A stretch of DNA of 16,769 nucleotides, taken from NCBI GenBank assembly GCA_902465265.1, contig CABQMF010000043.1, positions 1-16,769 of the forward strand, given 5' to 3'. Made by a program: the position numbers and the translations under genes. Positions 6,387 through 14,543 of the stretch are shown here, one piece after another (the stretch's first letter is position 1; each line of letters begins with the position of its first letter). This stretch comes from an uncultured Collinsella sp. (GTDB lineage: Bacteria > Actinomycetota > Coriobacteriia > Coriobacteriales > Coriobacteriaceae). The notes beneath the pieces are model-generated. The model did no database searches and had not been told where the DNA came from. It saw nothing but the letters and a program-made list of their open reading frames with translations.

Positions 6387-6404
6387 CTTAAGGTCGACTT
6401 AATC
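6387..6404. promoter_or_regulatory. Candidate response-regulator binding site in the divergent promoter region
   Basis: CTTAAGG (6387-6393) and CTTAATC (6398-6404) form a direct repeat with 11-bp periodicity (7 + 4 + 7), the geometry bound by OmpR/PhoB-family dimers. It lies between the carboxypeptidase gene and the VanR-like gene. A near-palindrome TTAAG-G-TCGACTTAA overlaps it. Assignment to this regulator is inferred from position and spacing only. Confidence 0.4.
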
Positions 6405-6467
6405 GCCCGCGCTTGTTGTGTGTGGCGGGCGCCGCCTCGGGCATAATGGAGCGCGAGAGGAGCACGC

Positions 6468-7163
6468 ATGAACGAGCGCATACTGGTAGTTGATGACGAG
6501 AAGGCCATCGCCGACCTGGTTGGTATCTACCTTACAAAGGAGGGCTTTGACGTCCAGATCGCCTACAGCGGGGCCGATGCGGCCAAGGCAATTCTGGAGC
6601 AAGAGTTTGACCTGGCACTGCTCGATGTCATGCTGCCCGATATCGACGGCTTTGAGCTGCTGCGTACCATCCGTGCCAGCCATACCTATCCCGTAATTAT
6701 GTTGACGGCACGCGATGCCCAGCAGGATAAGATTGAGGGTCTTTCGCTTGGCGCGGACGATTACGTGGTCAAGCCGTTCCGCCCGCTGGAGCTCATCGCG
6801 CGCGTTCATGCTCAGTTGCGCCGCTACACCAGCTACGGTAGCCGCGCGCGGGCGACCGAGTCGCCGACCCTCCAGCTCGATGGCCTCGAGATCAACCGTG
6901 ACGCTCGCTCCGTGACGGTGGACGGTGCGCCGGTGCGCCTCACGCCCATCGAGTATTCCATCTTGCTGTATCTGGCCGAGCATCGCGGCAGCGTAGTGCC
7001 CGTGGAGGACCTGTTCCGCGCGGTGTGGAACGAGGACTTTATGCCCGGCTCCAACAATACGGTGATGGTGCACATTCGTCACCTGCGCGAAAAGATCGGT
7101 GACGACGCTCAGAAGCCGCGTTTTATCAAAAACGTTTGGGGCGTCGGCTATATCATCGAATAA
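6468..7163 (+). CDS. OmpR-family response regulator, VanR-like
   Basis: This 231-residue regulator starts at ATG 6468 behind AGAGGAG, with a possible -10 CATAAT (6442-6447). The receiver domain (1-118) keeps the acidic pair D9-D10, the phosphoacceptor D53 (LLDVMLP), T80 and K102. The stretch ADDYVVKPFRPLELIARV is very close to enterococcal VanR. The C-terminal winged helix (about 130-231) ends SNNTVMVHIRHLREK and KNVWGVGYIIE, again as in VanR. It is followed 25 bases later by a VanS-like kinase, its likely partner. In resistance clusters this pair drives D-Ala-D-Lac synthesis genes; none are present in this window. Here it may control the divergent carboxypeptidase gene. The family call is firm, the VanR orthology is from recalled sequence resemblance. 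Confidence 0.93.
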   Translation: MNERILVVDDEKAIADLVGIYLTKEGFDVQIAYSGADAAKAILEQEFDLALLDVMLPDIDGFELLRTIRASHTYPVIMLTARDAQQDKIEGLSLGADDYVVKPFRPLELIARVHAQLRRYTSYGSRARATESPTLQLDGLEINRDARSVTVDGAPVRLTPIEYSILLYLAEHRGSVVPVEDLFRAVWNEDFMPGSNNTVMVHIRHLREKIGDDAQKPRFIKNVWGVGYIIE

Positions 7164-7188
7164 CGCCTTTGTTAGCGAGGACATGGAC

Positions 7189-8427
7189 ATGACAAAAGAC
7201 GATAAGCAGGCGTTTGAGGTGCCCGATCGGCTCTTTGAATACGTAAGGGCGGTCGTCGATAATCGCGCACTTGCGACGGTGCTGCTCTTTTTGCTGAGTC
7301 TGCTGCTAATCGGCATTGGTAACATCGCCGGTATCTTGGCGGTGCTACTCATCGGCTTCTTGCTGATCGATCGCTTTGAAATCGTGCGTCGCTGCGTGGT
7401 GATCGGCGGTGCCGCGTGGGTCATGACGCTGGCGATCGGCGCCATGGCACTCGGTGGCATTGAGGGACCGGTGCTGTTCGATGCCGGCTTTGTATTCAAC
7501 ATGCTTGGCTTTGTCTTGGCGCTCGCCGTGTGCGTCCTGTTCTTTTGCGGCCGCGCTCTGTACTACCAGGGCTATGAGCAGGGTGAGCAGCATTCCGACC
7601 GCGTGCTTGCCGCCCGTATTCAGGACCGTCTGATCGATCATCCCGACGCGTGGGACAACATCGACGGCGACTTCCTGGAGGTCGAGGGTGTGCTCAACCG
7701 TGTGCGCGACCGCGAGCACAAAGTCCAGCAAGCCCTGCGTGACGAGTCGCACCGCAAGGACGATTTGGTCACATACCTGGCGCATGACCTGCGCACACCG
7801 CTTGCCAGCGTGGTGGGCTACCTCTCGCTGTTGCAAGAGGCGCCCGACCTGCCGGTTGAGCAGCGCGCGCACTTTACAGGCGTGGCGCTCGACAAGGCGC
7901 ACCGACTCGACGCGCTTATTGAGGAGTTCTTTGATATCACGCGCTTTGACTTCCACGATATTGTGCTCACGCGCGGCTACGTCGACCTGGGATTGCTGCT
8001 GGCGCAGGTGGCCGATGAGTTCTATCCCATTCTCAACGAGCAGCACAAAGATGTCCAAGTTGATGTGCGTGAGGACCTGACGGTGCTCGTAGATGGCGAC
8101 AAGATGGCTCGCGTGTTCAACAACATCATGAAAAACGCCATCGCCTATAGCTACGAAGGATCGACCATTGCGATCGAGGCCCGACGCCAAGATGACGGTG
8201 GCGTGCGAATTCGCTTTATCAATCAGGGTGATCCGATTCCGGCGGCTAAGCTCAAGGTAATCTTTGAGAAGTTCTATCGCCTGGACGCGGCACGTGCGAC
8301 CAATCGCGGTGGCGCCGGGCTTGGCCTTGCCATCGCCAAGGAGATCGTTACAGCGCACGGCGGCACGATCGCGTGCGAATCGACGCCCGAGCACACGATA
8401 TTTACCATCGAGTTGCCGGCGGAATAG
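7189..8427 (+). CDS. Membrane sensor histidine kinase, VanS-like
   Basis: I choose ATG 7189 (412 residues), eight bases after GAGG; ATG 7183 is too close to it. About four membrane segments fill residues 28-60, 66-90 and 98-121, with only a few residues outside, so no real extracellular sensor domain exists. A linker (122-190) leads to the H-box LVTYLAHDLRTPLASVVGYL, with phosphoacceptor H199. The N-box is FNNIMKNAIAYS, and GGAGLGLAIAKEI is the ATP lid glycine motif. The H-box region, the following 'SLLQEAPDLPVEQ' stretch and the EKFYRLDAAR segment strongly resemble VanS. It should phosphorylate the regulator encoded just upstream. The signal is unknown; the architecture suggests sensing within the membrane or through a partner. 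It ends 103 bases before pstB. Confidence 0.93.
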   Translation: MTKDDKQAFEVPDRLFEYVRAVVDNRALATVLLFLLSLLLIGIGNIAGILAVLLIGFLLIDRFEIVRRCVVIGGAAWVMTLAIGAMALGGIEGPVLFDAGFVFNMLGFVLALAVCVLFFCGRALYYQGYEQGEQHSDRVLAARIQDRLIDHPDAWDNIDGDFLEVEGVLNRVRDREHKVQQALRDESHRKDDLVTYLAHDLRTPLASVVGYLSLLQEAPDLPVEQRAHFTGVALDKAHRLDALIEEFFDITRFDFHDIVLTRGYVDLGLLLAQVADEFYPILNEQHKDVQVDVREDLTVLVDGDKMARVFNNIMKNAIAYSYEGSTIAIEARRQDDGGVRIRFINQGDPIPAAKLKVIFEKFYRLDAARATNRGGAGLGLAIAKEIVTAHGGTIACESTPEHTIFTIELPAE

Positions 8428-8437
8428 TCAAGGTGCC

Positions 8438-8516
8438 CTTACAAACACTTGACAATGCGCTCACGTGCGTATGAGCCGCGATTTCTACTATCGATACTGC
8501 TGAATTGATATCGATA
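8438..8516 (+). promoter_or_regulatory. pstB upstream region: candidate Pho-box-like repeat and twin TATCGATA sites
   Basis: TTACAA (8439-8444) and TTGACA (8449-8454) are two similar hexamers separated by four bases, like the TTAACA-type repeats bound by PhoP/PhoB proteins, and the second could serve as a -35. Farther down, the palindrome TATCGATA occurs at 8489-8496 and again at 8509-8516, 20 bp apart, the second touching the pstB ribosome binding site. Both signals are suggestive, and the actual promoter is not pinned down. Confidence 0.35.
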
Positions 8517-8530
8517 TGGAGGTATGCGGT

Positions 8531-9406
<876 letters not shown>

Positions 9407-9470
9407 TACCATCTAGTGCAGGCGCCTTTAGGGTTAAGATGCGGTCATGCCGGCCGCAGAGGGGTTCAAC

Positions 9471-10199
9471 ATGATCTATTACGTCGAGGACGATGACAAC
9501 ATCAGGGATTTGACGGTCTACGCACTGCGCAAGCAGGGAATCGAGGCCGAGGGCTTTTCGTGCGATGGCGAGTTTAAGGCCGCCGTGGCGCGACGGGTGC
9601 CCGATGCTGTGCTGCTCGACATCATGCTGCCCGATACCGACGGCTTGGCGATTATGCGTCGCCTGCGTGCCGATCGCCTGACGGCGACGGTGCCCATTAT
9701 GATGCTCACCGCCAAGGACACCGAGCTCGACAAGGTCATGGCGCTCGATGGCGGTGCCGACGATTACCTGACCAAGCCGTTCTCGCTTATGGAACTCGCT
9801 AGCCGTTGCCGTGCGCTGCTGCGCCGCGGCGGCATGGTCAAGCAGGCGAGCGATGTGCTCAGCGTGGGCGATATCGTACTTTCGCCCAGCCACCGCGAAG
9901 TGACTGTTGCCGGTGAACCGCTCAAGCTCACGCTGCGTGAATTCGACCTGCTGGAGTACCTCATGCGCAAACCTGGCGTGGTCTTTACCCGCGAGTCGCT
10001 GCTGCAGAGCGTATGGGGCTGGGACTTCGACGGCGGTTCGCGCACCGTCGACGTGCATGTGCAGACGCTCCGCCAAAAGCTCGGCGAGCGTGCGAGCGCC
10101 ATAGAGACCGTGCGCGGCGTGGGCTATCGTCTGGCCGAGCCTACGGCCGATGACGATGCCGAAGGAGCCGACAGCGCTGCTATCGCATCGGAGGAGTAA
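9471..10199 (+). CDS. OmpR-family response regulator, PhoB/PhoP type
   Basis: This 242-residue regulator starts at ATG 9471, preceded by AGAGGGG at a good distance; an in-frame ATG at 9447 has no such site. The receiver starts at once with MIYYVEDDDNIRD; the phosphoacceptor is D50 (LLDIMLPDTDG), with T80 and K102. The winged-helix domain (about 130-225) contains REFDLLEYLMRKPGVVF and SRTVDVHVQTLRQKLG, typical of PhoB/PhoP/OmpR. A short acidic tail follows. The gene lies 64 bases after pstB and its end overlaps the binding site of the kinase gene, so the two are co-translated. Together with pstB this points to the phosphate-starvation response. Its target sites are not proven. Confidence 0.93.
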   Translation: MIYYVEDDDNIRDLTVYALRKQGIEAEGFSCDGEFKAAVARRVPDAVLLDIMLPDTDGLAIMRRLRADRLTATVPIMMLTAKDTELDKVMALDGGADDYLTKPFSLMELASRCRALLRRGGMVKQASDVLSVGDIVLSPSHREVTVAGEPLKLTLREFDLLEYLMRKPGVVFTRESLLQSVWGWDFDGGSRTVDVHVQTLRQKLGERASAIETVRGVGYRLAEPTADDDAEGADSAAIASEE

Positions 10200-10202
10200 C
10201 TC

Positions 10203-11627
10203 GTGGTTTTAGCCCCCCAGGGAAAACGCACCCTGTCACATCGTGTGTTCGCGACGATTTTTCTCTGCGCTATGGCGGTTATCGTGGCGTTTACGGTGCT
10301 GGGCGCATTCTTTGTGCAAAATACCCTGGCAGATGCCACGAGCGCCAACCTTTCGCAGGAAACCGAGCTTATTGCCGCTGCCCTCAACGAGCAGCAGGAG
10401 CCCATTGCCTTTCTGCGCAGTCTCGATCGCGAGGACTTGCGCATCACGCTGATCAACAAAGACGGGTCGGTTGCCTACGACAACGAGGCATCGCCTTCTA
10501 TGCTGCCCAATCACGGCGATCGTCCCGAGGTCGCCAAGGCTTTCGAGAGCGGCTCGGGTTCTGCGGAGCGCGCAAGCTCCACGCTCGACGAGATTATGCT
10601 GTACCGAGCCGTCCGACTTAATAACGGCCAGGTTGTTCGCTTGGCGCAGGCCCAGCCTGGCGTTGCGGCGATTCTGATGTCTCTCGTGGCGCCGATGCTG
10701 CTCATTGCGGCGGCAGGTGCGGTGCTCTCGTTTTTCCTGGCGCGTCGTGAGTCCCGTGCCATCATTGAGCCGTTGCAGGAAGTCGATCTGGACCATCCTC
10801 GCCGCAGCTACGAGCATGCTTATGCCGAGATGGTTCCCATGCTCGAGCGCATTGAGTCGCAACGCCAGGAGCTCAAGCGCCAGATGGCGGTGCTGGCGGA
10901 CAACGACCGCATGCGCCGCGAGTTCACGGCCAATATCACCCATGAGCTCAAGACCCCGCTTACGGCAATCTCAGGCTACGCCGAGCTCATTGCGAACGGC
11001 ATGGTCGAGGGTGAGGACGATCTGCGCACCTTTGGCGGCCGCATTTACCGTGAGGCGGGCCGTTTGGCGGCGCTCGTCAACGATATCCTCACGCTTTCGA
11101 ACTTGGATGAGGCCGAGCGTGCGAGCGATGGCGAGGCGGTGCCCATTGGCTCCACGGAGCCCATTGAACTTTCGCGTGCTATCTACGCGGTCGAGCAGCG
11201 TCTTGAGCAGGTCGCTCGCCAGGCAAATGTGACGATAGGCCATGAGACCAAGCCTGTGGTCGTCGAAGGCGTATCGCGCCTGATCGATGAGCTCATCTAC
11301 AACCTGGCGAGCAACGCCATTCGCTACAACCGGCCCGGTGGCACGGTGACGTTGCGGTGCGGAACCAACGACGACGGGCACCCGTATCTGTCGGTTGCCG
11401 ATACGGGTATTGGCATTGCGCCCGAGGAGCAGGGTAAGGTATTCGAGCGTTTCTATCGCGTTGACAAGAGCCGTTCTAAAGCGCGCGGTGGAACGGGTCT
11501 GGGTCTGGCCATCGTCAAGCATGCCGCCCTGTATCATCACGCCTCGCTCGATCTGTCAAGCGAGTTGGGGGTGGGGACCACCATCACGGTGACGTTTCCC
11601 GCGCAACAGGACGAGCAGTTCGTGTAG
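10203..11627 (+). CDS. Sensor histidine kinase, PhoR type
   Basis: The GTG start at 10203 follows the regulator stop by three bases; its binding site GGAGGAG overlaps that stop. The 474-residue protein has a membrane segment at about 17-38, an extracytoplasmic PAS-like region (39-156, with ITLINKDGSVAYDNEA), a second membrane segment at about 157-180 and a short coiled linker. Its dimerisation domain carries the H-box NITHELKTPLTAISGYAEL with phosphoacceptor H247. The N-box is LIYNLASNAIRYN, and later motifs are DTGIGIAPEE and GGTGLGLAIVKHA. This plan matches PhoR-like kinases of Gram-positive bacteria. The kinase should act on the regulator just upstream, with phosphate limitation the likely cue given pstB. 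A strong terminator follows. Confidence 0.93.
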   Translation: MVLAPQGKRTLSHRVFATIFLCAMAVIVAFTVLGAFFVQNTLADATSANLSQETELIAAALNEQQEPIAFLRSLDREDLRITLINKDGSVAYDNEASPSMLPNHGDRPEVAKAFESGSGSAERASSTLDEIMLYRAVRLNNGQVVRLAQAQPGVAAILMSLVAPMLLIAAAGAVLSFFLARRESRAIIEPLQEVDLDHPRRSYEHAYAEMVPMLERIESQRQELKRQMAVLADNDRMRREFTANITHELKTPLTAISGYAELIANGMVEGEDDLRTFGGRIYREAGRLAALVNDILTLSNLDEAERASDGEAVPIGSTEPIELSRAIYAVEQRLEQVARQANVTIGHETKPVVVEGVSRLIDELIYNLASNAIRYNRPGGTVTLRCGTNDDGHPYLSVADTGIGIAPEEQGKVFERFYRVDKSRSKARGGTGLGLAIVKHAALYHHASLDLSSELGVGTTITVTFPAQQDEQFV

Positions 11628-11651
11628 CGGTACTGCAAACATGTGAATTTC

Positions 11652-11687
11652 ACGCCGCATCGGGGCTGCCGGTGCGGCGTTAATGTT
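11652..11687 (+). terminator. Terminator after the PhoR-type kinase
   Basis: A 12-bp stem, ACGCCGCATCGG (11652-11663) against CCGGTGCGGCGT (11669-11680) with one U-G pair, has a five-base loop GGCTG. It is followed by TTAATGTT, an imperfect T tract. It lies about 25 bases after the kinase stop. Confidence 0.7.
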
Positions 11688-11695
11688 GCGCAACA
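11684..11695. promoter_or_regulatory. 12-bp palindrome TGTTGCGCAACA upstream of the cps genes
   Basis: A perfect palindrome lies between the terminator and the promoter region of the cps operon, about 40 bases before the candidate -35. The size and symmetry fit a dimeric regulator site. Which protein binds it is unknown. Confidence 0.4.
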
Positions 11696-11726
11696 ATGGT
11701 GTCAGCGCTGTATCTTATGTATAGAG

Positions 11727-11756
11727 TTCGGACATGGCAGAAAGATACGATATTAT
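11727..11756 (+). promoter_or_regulatory. Candidate promoter of the cpsC-cpsD-cpsB operon
   Basis: TTCGGA (11727-11732) and TATTAT (11751-11756) are 18 bases apart, and the first gene starts 48 bases later behind AAAGG (11791-11795). The -10 is good but the -35 is only fair. Confidence 0.45.
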
Positions 11757-11803
11757 ACGAGCAGTTTTGTCGATACGAACTAGGGAAATGAAAGGCAAGC
11801 TGC

Positions 11804-12460
11804 ATGACCCTTCTTGAACTGTTCCAGCTGCTAAAAAAGCACCTCAAGCTGGTCATCGCCCTTCCGGTGGTCTGCGCGATCGCCATGGGCGTCGTCTCCT
11901 TCACCATGATGGACAACACCTACACCGCCACGACGAGCATGTACATTCTCGCCAAGACCGATGGCAGCCAGACGAGCTACTACAACGATCTGTCTGCAAG
12001 CCAGATGCTCTCCAACGACATCGCCACGCTGCTCGACAGCGATAGCGTCAAGAGCGGTGCCGCCAAGGAGCTGGGCCTTTCCAGCCTGGCCGACTATAAG
12101 GTAAGCGTTACGAGCGAGACCACGACCCGCGTTATCTCGCTGTCTGTGACCGGTGCCAGCCCCGATGGCGCTGCCGCTGTCGCCAACGCCATGGCCAACT
12201 CGGTTTCTACCGTCGCCCAGGACGTCGACGCCGCCCAGGCCGTCAACGTCATCGACAAGGCAAAGGTTCCCACCCAGCCCAGCGGCCCCAACCGCAAGCT
12301 CTACATTGCAGTTGCCGCTCTGGCCGGTCTGTTTGTCGCTGTCGCGATTGTTGTGCTGCTCGACATGCTCAACACGCGCGTCCGTTCTGTCGATGACGCC
12401 GTCGAGCTGCTCGGCGTGCCCGTCATCGGCCGTTTCCCCGTTGTGAAGGGCGGTAAGTAA
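11804..12460 (+). CDS. cpsC: CpsC/Wzz-type polysaccharide co-polymerase, kinase adaptor
   Basis: This 218-residue membrane protein belongs to the Wzz/CpsC chain-length family. Membrane segments lie at about 17-37 and 167-187, enclosing an outside domain of some 125 residues. The segment VPTQPSGPNRKLY just before the second helix is the family's proline-rich motif. The C-terminus beyond the second helix carries RVRSVDDAVELLGVPVIGRFP, the short cytoplasmic region that in Gram-positive bacteria activates the separate tyrosine kinase. The next gene encodes that kinase three bases after the stop. The protein sets polymer length in capsule or exopolysaccharide export. Confidence 0.92.
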   Translation: MTLLELFQLLKKHLKLVIALPVVCAIAMGVVSFTMMDNTYTATTSMYILAKTDGSQTSYYNDLSASQMLSNDIATLLDSDSVKSGAAKELGLSSLADYKVSVTSETTTRVISLSVTGASPDGAAAVANAMANSVSTVAQDVDAAQAVNVIDKAKVPTQPSGPNRKLYIAVAALAGLFVAVAIVVLLDMLNTRVRSVDDAVELLGVPVIGRFPVVKGGK

Positions 12461-12463
12461 TCC

Positions 12464-13219
12464 ATGGCCCGTAAAAAGAAAACCGGCGATACCCTCGCCT
12501 TTGACAACGCAGCCAAGACGCTGCTCGCCAACATTCGCTTTGCGAGTGTCGATACGCCCATCAAGTCCATTACGGTGACCTCCTCCATTCCCAACGAGGG
12601 CAAGTCCACCATTGCGTTCAACTTGGCCCAGGCCATCGCAACCAGCGGCAAGAGCGTTCTGCTCGTTGAGTGCGACATGCGCCATCGTACGCTTGCCAAC
12701 ATGCTGGGCATCCATCGTGCCGGCGGCCTGTACGCCGTTCTTTCCGATCAGATGTCGATCGATGAGGCCGTTATCGACACCGACCAGCCCAACCTCTTCT
12801 TCCTCGACGCCGAGCCGCGCATTCCCAACCCGGCTGACATTATCGCCTCGCGCCGCTTTGCCAAGCTGGTTGCCGCGCTGGAGGAGAAGTACCAGTACGT
12901 CATCTTCGATACGCCGCCCGTGGGCACCTTTGTCGATGCCGCCGAGGTCGCCGCGATTACCGACGGCACCATCTACGTTGTCCGTGAGGACTTCGCCAAG
13001 CGCAACGAGATCCTTGCCGCCTTCGACCAGCTCAACAAGGCCGAGGTTAACGTAATTGGCACGGTCATGAACTGCTGTGAGACCTCGAGTCATGACTACT
13101 ATTACTCTTACTATGGCGAGGACAAGGGCCAGGACAACGCTGTTGCCGGAGTTAACCCTGCTGTTGGCGGTGCCGCTGCAACGGGCACCCCTGCGAAGGC
13201 GAAACGCTTTAAGAAATAA
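12464..13219 (+). CDS. cpsD: CpsD-type tyrosine-protein kinase (BY-kinase)
   Basis: This 251-residue cytoplasmic BY-kinase autophosphorylates on a tail of tyrosines and works with CpsC to control polysaccharide synthesis. The Walker A motif is SSIPNEGKST (40-49), the A' motif is LLVECDMR (66-73, D71) and Walker B is YVIFDTPP (145-152, D149). The tyrosine cluster DYYYSYYGED lies at 211-220, but it is not at the very end: about 30 residues rich in Ala, Gly and Val, ending in basic AKAKRFKK, follow it. The start ATG lies three bases after the cpsC stop, with GGCGG (12451-12455) as a modest binding site, so translation is probably coupled. Confidence 0.94.
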   Translation: MARKKKTGDTLAFDNAAKTLLANIRFASVDTPIKSITVTSSIPNEGKSTIAFNLAQAIATSGKSVLLVECDMRHRTLANMLGIHRAGGLYAVLSDQMSIDEAVIDTDQPNLFFLDAEPRIPNPADIIASRRFAKLVAALEEKYQYVIFDTPPVGTFVDAAEVAAITDGTIYVVREDFAKRNEILAAFDQLNKAEVNVIGTVMNCCETSSHDYYYSYYGEDKGQDNAVAGVNPAVGGAAATGTPAKAKRFKK

Positions 13220-13244
13220 GCAACGACGCAGATAAGAGGGCGAT

Positions 13245-13895
13245 ATGAGAGACATCCACTGCCATATCCTGCCCGGTGTTGACGACGGCGCGGCGAACCT
13301 CGAGCAGAGCTTGGCGATGCTCGAGGCGGCCCGCGCCGTCGGCGTAACGCACATGGTGTGCACGCCGCACTGCCGGGACCCATATTTTGACTTTGAAAAA
13401 ATGTGGGAGGCCTTTCGACTGCTTTGCGCGCATGCGGGCGATATGCATTTGCAGATGGGCTTTGAGGTCAATCATGCCAAGCTCATGGATTTGGGCATCG
13501 AATGGGCCGATCGCCTGCACTTTGACGGGTCGAATGAGTTTTTGCTTGAGCTCTCGACACGTGCCGATTCGTATGACTTTGAGGAATACGAGAACACGAT
13601 CTACGACCTACAGTGCCGCGGCTACCAAGTGATTATTGCCCATCCCGAGCGTTATCGCGCTATTCAAAAGGATGTGGGCATTGCCAAGCATCTGGTCGAT
13701 ATGGGTTGCAAACTGCAGGCTTCGGCTGATTTTATTGCGGGTGGGCGCTTTGGTCGCGAGAAAAAGCCGGCGCAGCGCCTGTTTGACGAGGGCCTGTACA
13801 GCTTTATCGCAAGCGACGCCCACAATGTTCGCCATTACGATTGCCTGGCAAAGGCGCGGGCCAAGTTTAGCGTGCGAGGCGCTCATTTTCGCTAA
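13245..13895 (+). CDS. cpsB: CpsB-type PHP-domain tyrosine-protein phosphatase
   Basis: This 216-residue metal-dependent phosphatase removes phosphate from the kinase tail. It starts at ATG 13245 behind AGAGGG, 25 bases after cpsD. PHP-domain metal ligands are visible as H5 and H7 in DIHCHILPGVDDG, H42 in CTPHCRD, E74 in FEVNH, H133 in IAHPERY, and D191 and H193 in ASDAHN. It lacks the low-molecular-weight phosphatase P-loop, so it is the PHP (CpsB/YwqE/CapC) type. At about 216 residues it is a little shorter than common homologues (about 240-255). Placing cpsC, cpsD and cpsB in this order makes a complete phosphorylation module. Confidence 0.93.
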   Translation: MRDIHCHILPGVDDGAANLEQSLAMLEAARAVGVTHMVCTPHCRDPYFDFEKMWEAFRLLCAHAGDMHLQMGFEVNHAKLMDLGIEWADRLHFDGSNEFLLELSTRADSYDFEEYENTIYDLQCRGYQVIIAHPERYRAIQKDVGIAKHLVDMGCKLQASADFIAGGRFGREKKPAQRLFDEGLYSFIASDAHNVRHYDCLAKARAKFSVRGAHFR

Positions 13896-13934
13896 AATCT
13901 GTCCCTAACGTTTGCTTTGAACGGAGGGGCGACC

Positions 13935-14435
13935 ATGGATATTCAAATTAAGACGGGATGCTTTGAGGATGCGTCGTTGGTGCGCCGCGCCGTCTTTGTG
14001 GACGAACAGGGTTATGAAATCGAGTTCGACCAGATCGATGAGGCTTCTGACTGCATTCATGTGACGCTGTACGTGGATGGTCAACTCACCGGCTGCTCGC
14101 GCGTGTTTCCCGAGGAACTGGAGCGCGCGGCAGATGTAGAGGCTCCGGTTTCGCCGGCGTGCGACTTGGACGAAGGCGTTGCGGCGGGGGAGACCTATAT
14201 TATGGGGCGCGTCGCCGTGCTGTCCACCATGCGCCGTCGCGGTCTGGCAAGCAAGATTGTCGAAGCCAGCGAAGCTGCTGCGCGCGATGCTGGCGCCAAG
14301 CTCATAAAGTTGCATGCACAGGAGTACGTGCTGCCGCTCTATGTAAAGGCGGGCTACACGCAGGTCGCGCCGGTGGACTACGAAGACGAAGGCCAGCCTC
14401 ATGCCTGGATGGCCAAGCGCATGGGCGACAGATAG
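13935..14435 (+). CDS. GNAT-family N-acetyltransferase (ElaA/YjcF-like)
   Basis: I use ATG 13935, preceded by GGAGGGG, giving 166 residues; a TTG 18 bases upstream is in frame but has no binding site. The GNAT acetyl-CoA motif A is seen as YIMGRVAVLSTMRRRGLASKI (beta 4, then R-R-G-L-A), and motif B as LHAQEYVLPLYVKAGY. The N-terminal FVDEQGYEIEFDQID resembles the ElaA/YjcF subgroup. An insertion at about 60-87, rich in Glu, Asp and Ala, is longer than in typical members. The substrate is unknown. It is 39 bases after cpsB, so it may be co-transcribed, although TAAAAT (13893-13898) could be a weak -10 of its own. Confidence 0.88.
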   Translation: MDIQIKTGCFEDASLVRRAVFVDEQGYEIEFDQIDEASDCIHVTLYVDGQLTGCSRVFPEELERAADVEAPVSPACDLDEGVAAGETYIMGRVAVLSTMRRRGLASKIVEASEAAARDAGAKLIKLHAQEYVLPLYVKAGYTQVAPVDYEDEGQPHAWMAKRMGDR

Positions 14436-14473
14436 GGACGTTCCTTTTCTGCTGGCAGTTGGGGACACTCCTT
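14435..14473 (+). repeat. Two 12-bp repeats GGGACRYTCCTT after the GNAT gene
   Basis: GGGACGTTCCTT (14435-14446) and GGGACACTCCTT (14462-14473) match at 10 of 12 positions, 27 bases apart. The first overlaps the stop codon of the acetyltransferase gene. I cannot assign a function. They may be part of a dispersed intergenic element or an operator. Confidence 0.5.
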
Positions 14474-14543
14474 GGCAATCGACGCATGGGTGTTCCAACA
14501 TACAGTTTTTCGATTCCGTATGTATATATGCGCGCTAATGGGT

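Noticed and set aside
4930..8427. A full vancomycin-resistance cluster
   Set aside because: Only VanRS-like regulators and a serine carboxypeptidase of the PBP5 type are present; no ligase, dehydrogenase or VanX-type dipeptidase.
11831..13471. 546-residue minus-strand frame opposite the cps genes
   Set aside because: It overlaps three well-supported genes on the other strand and contains only low-complexity, His/Arg/Gly-rich sequence.
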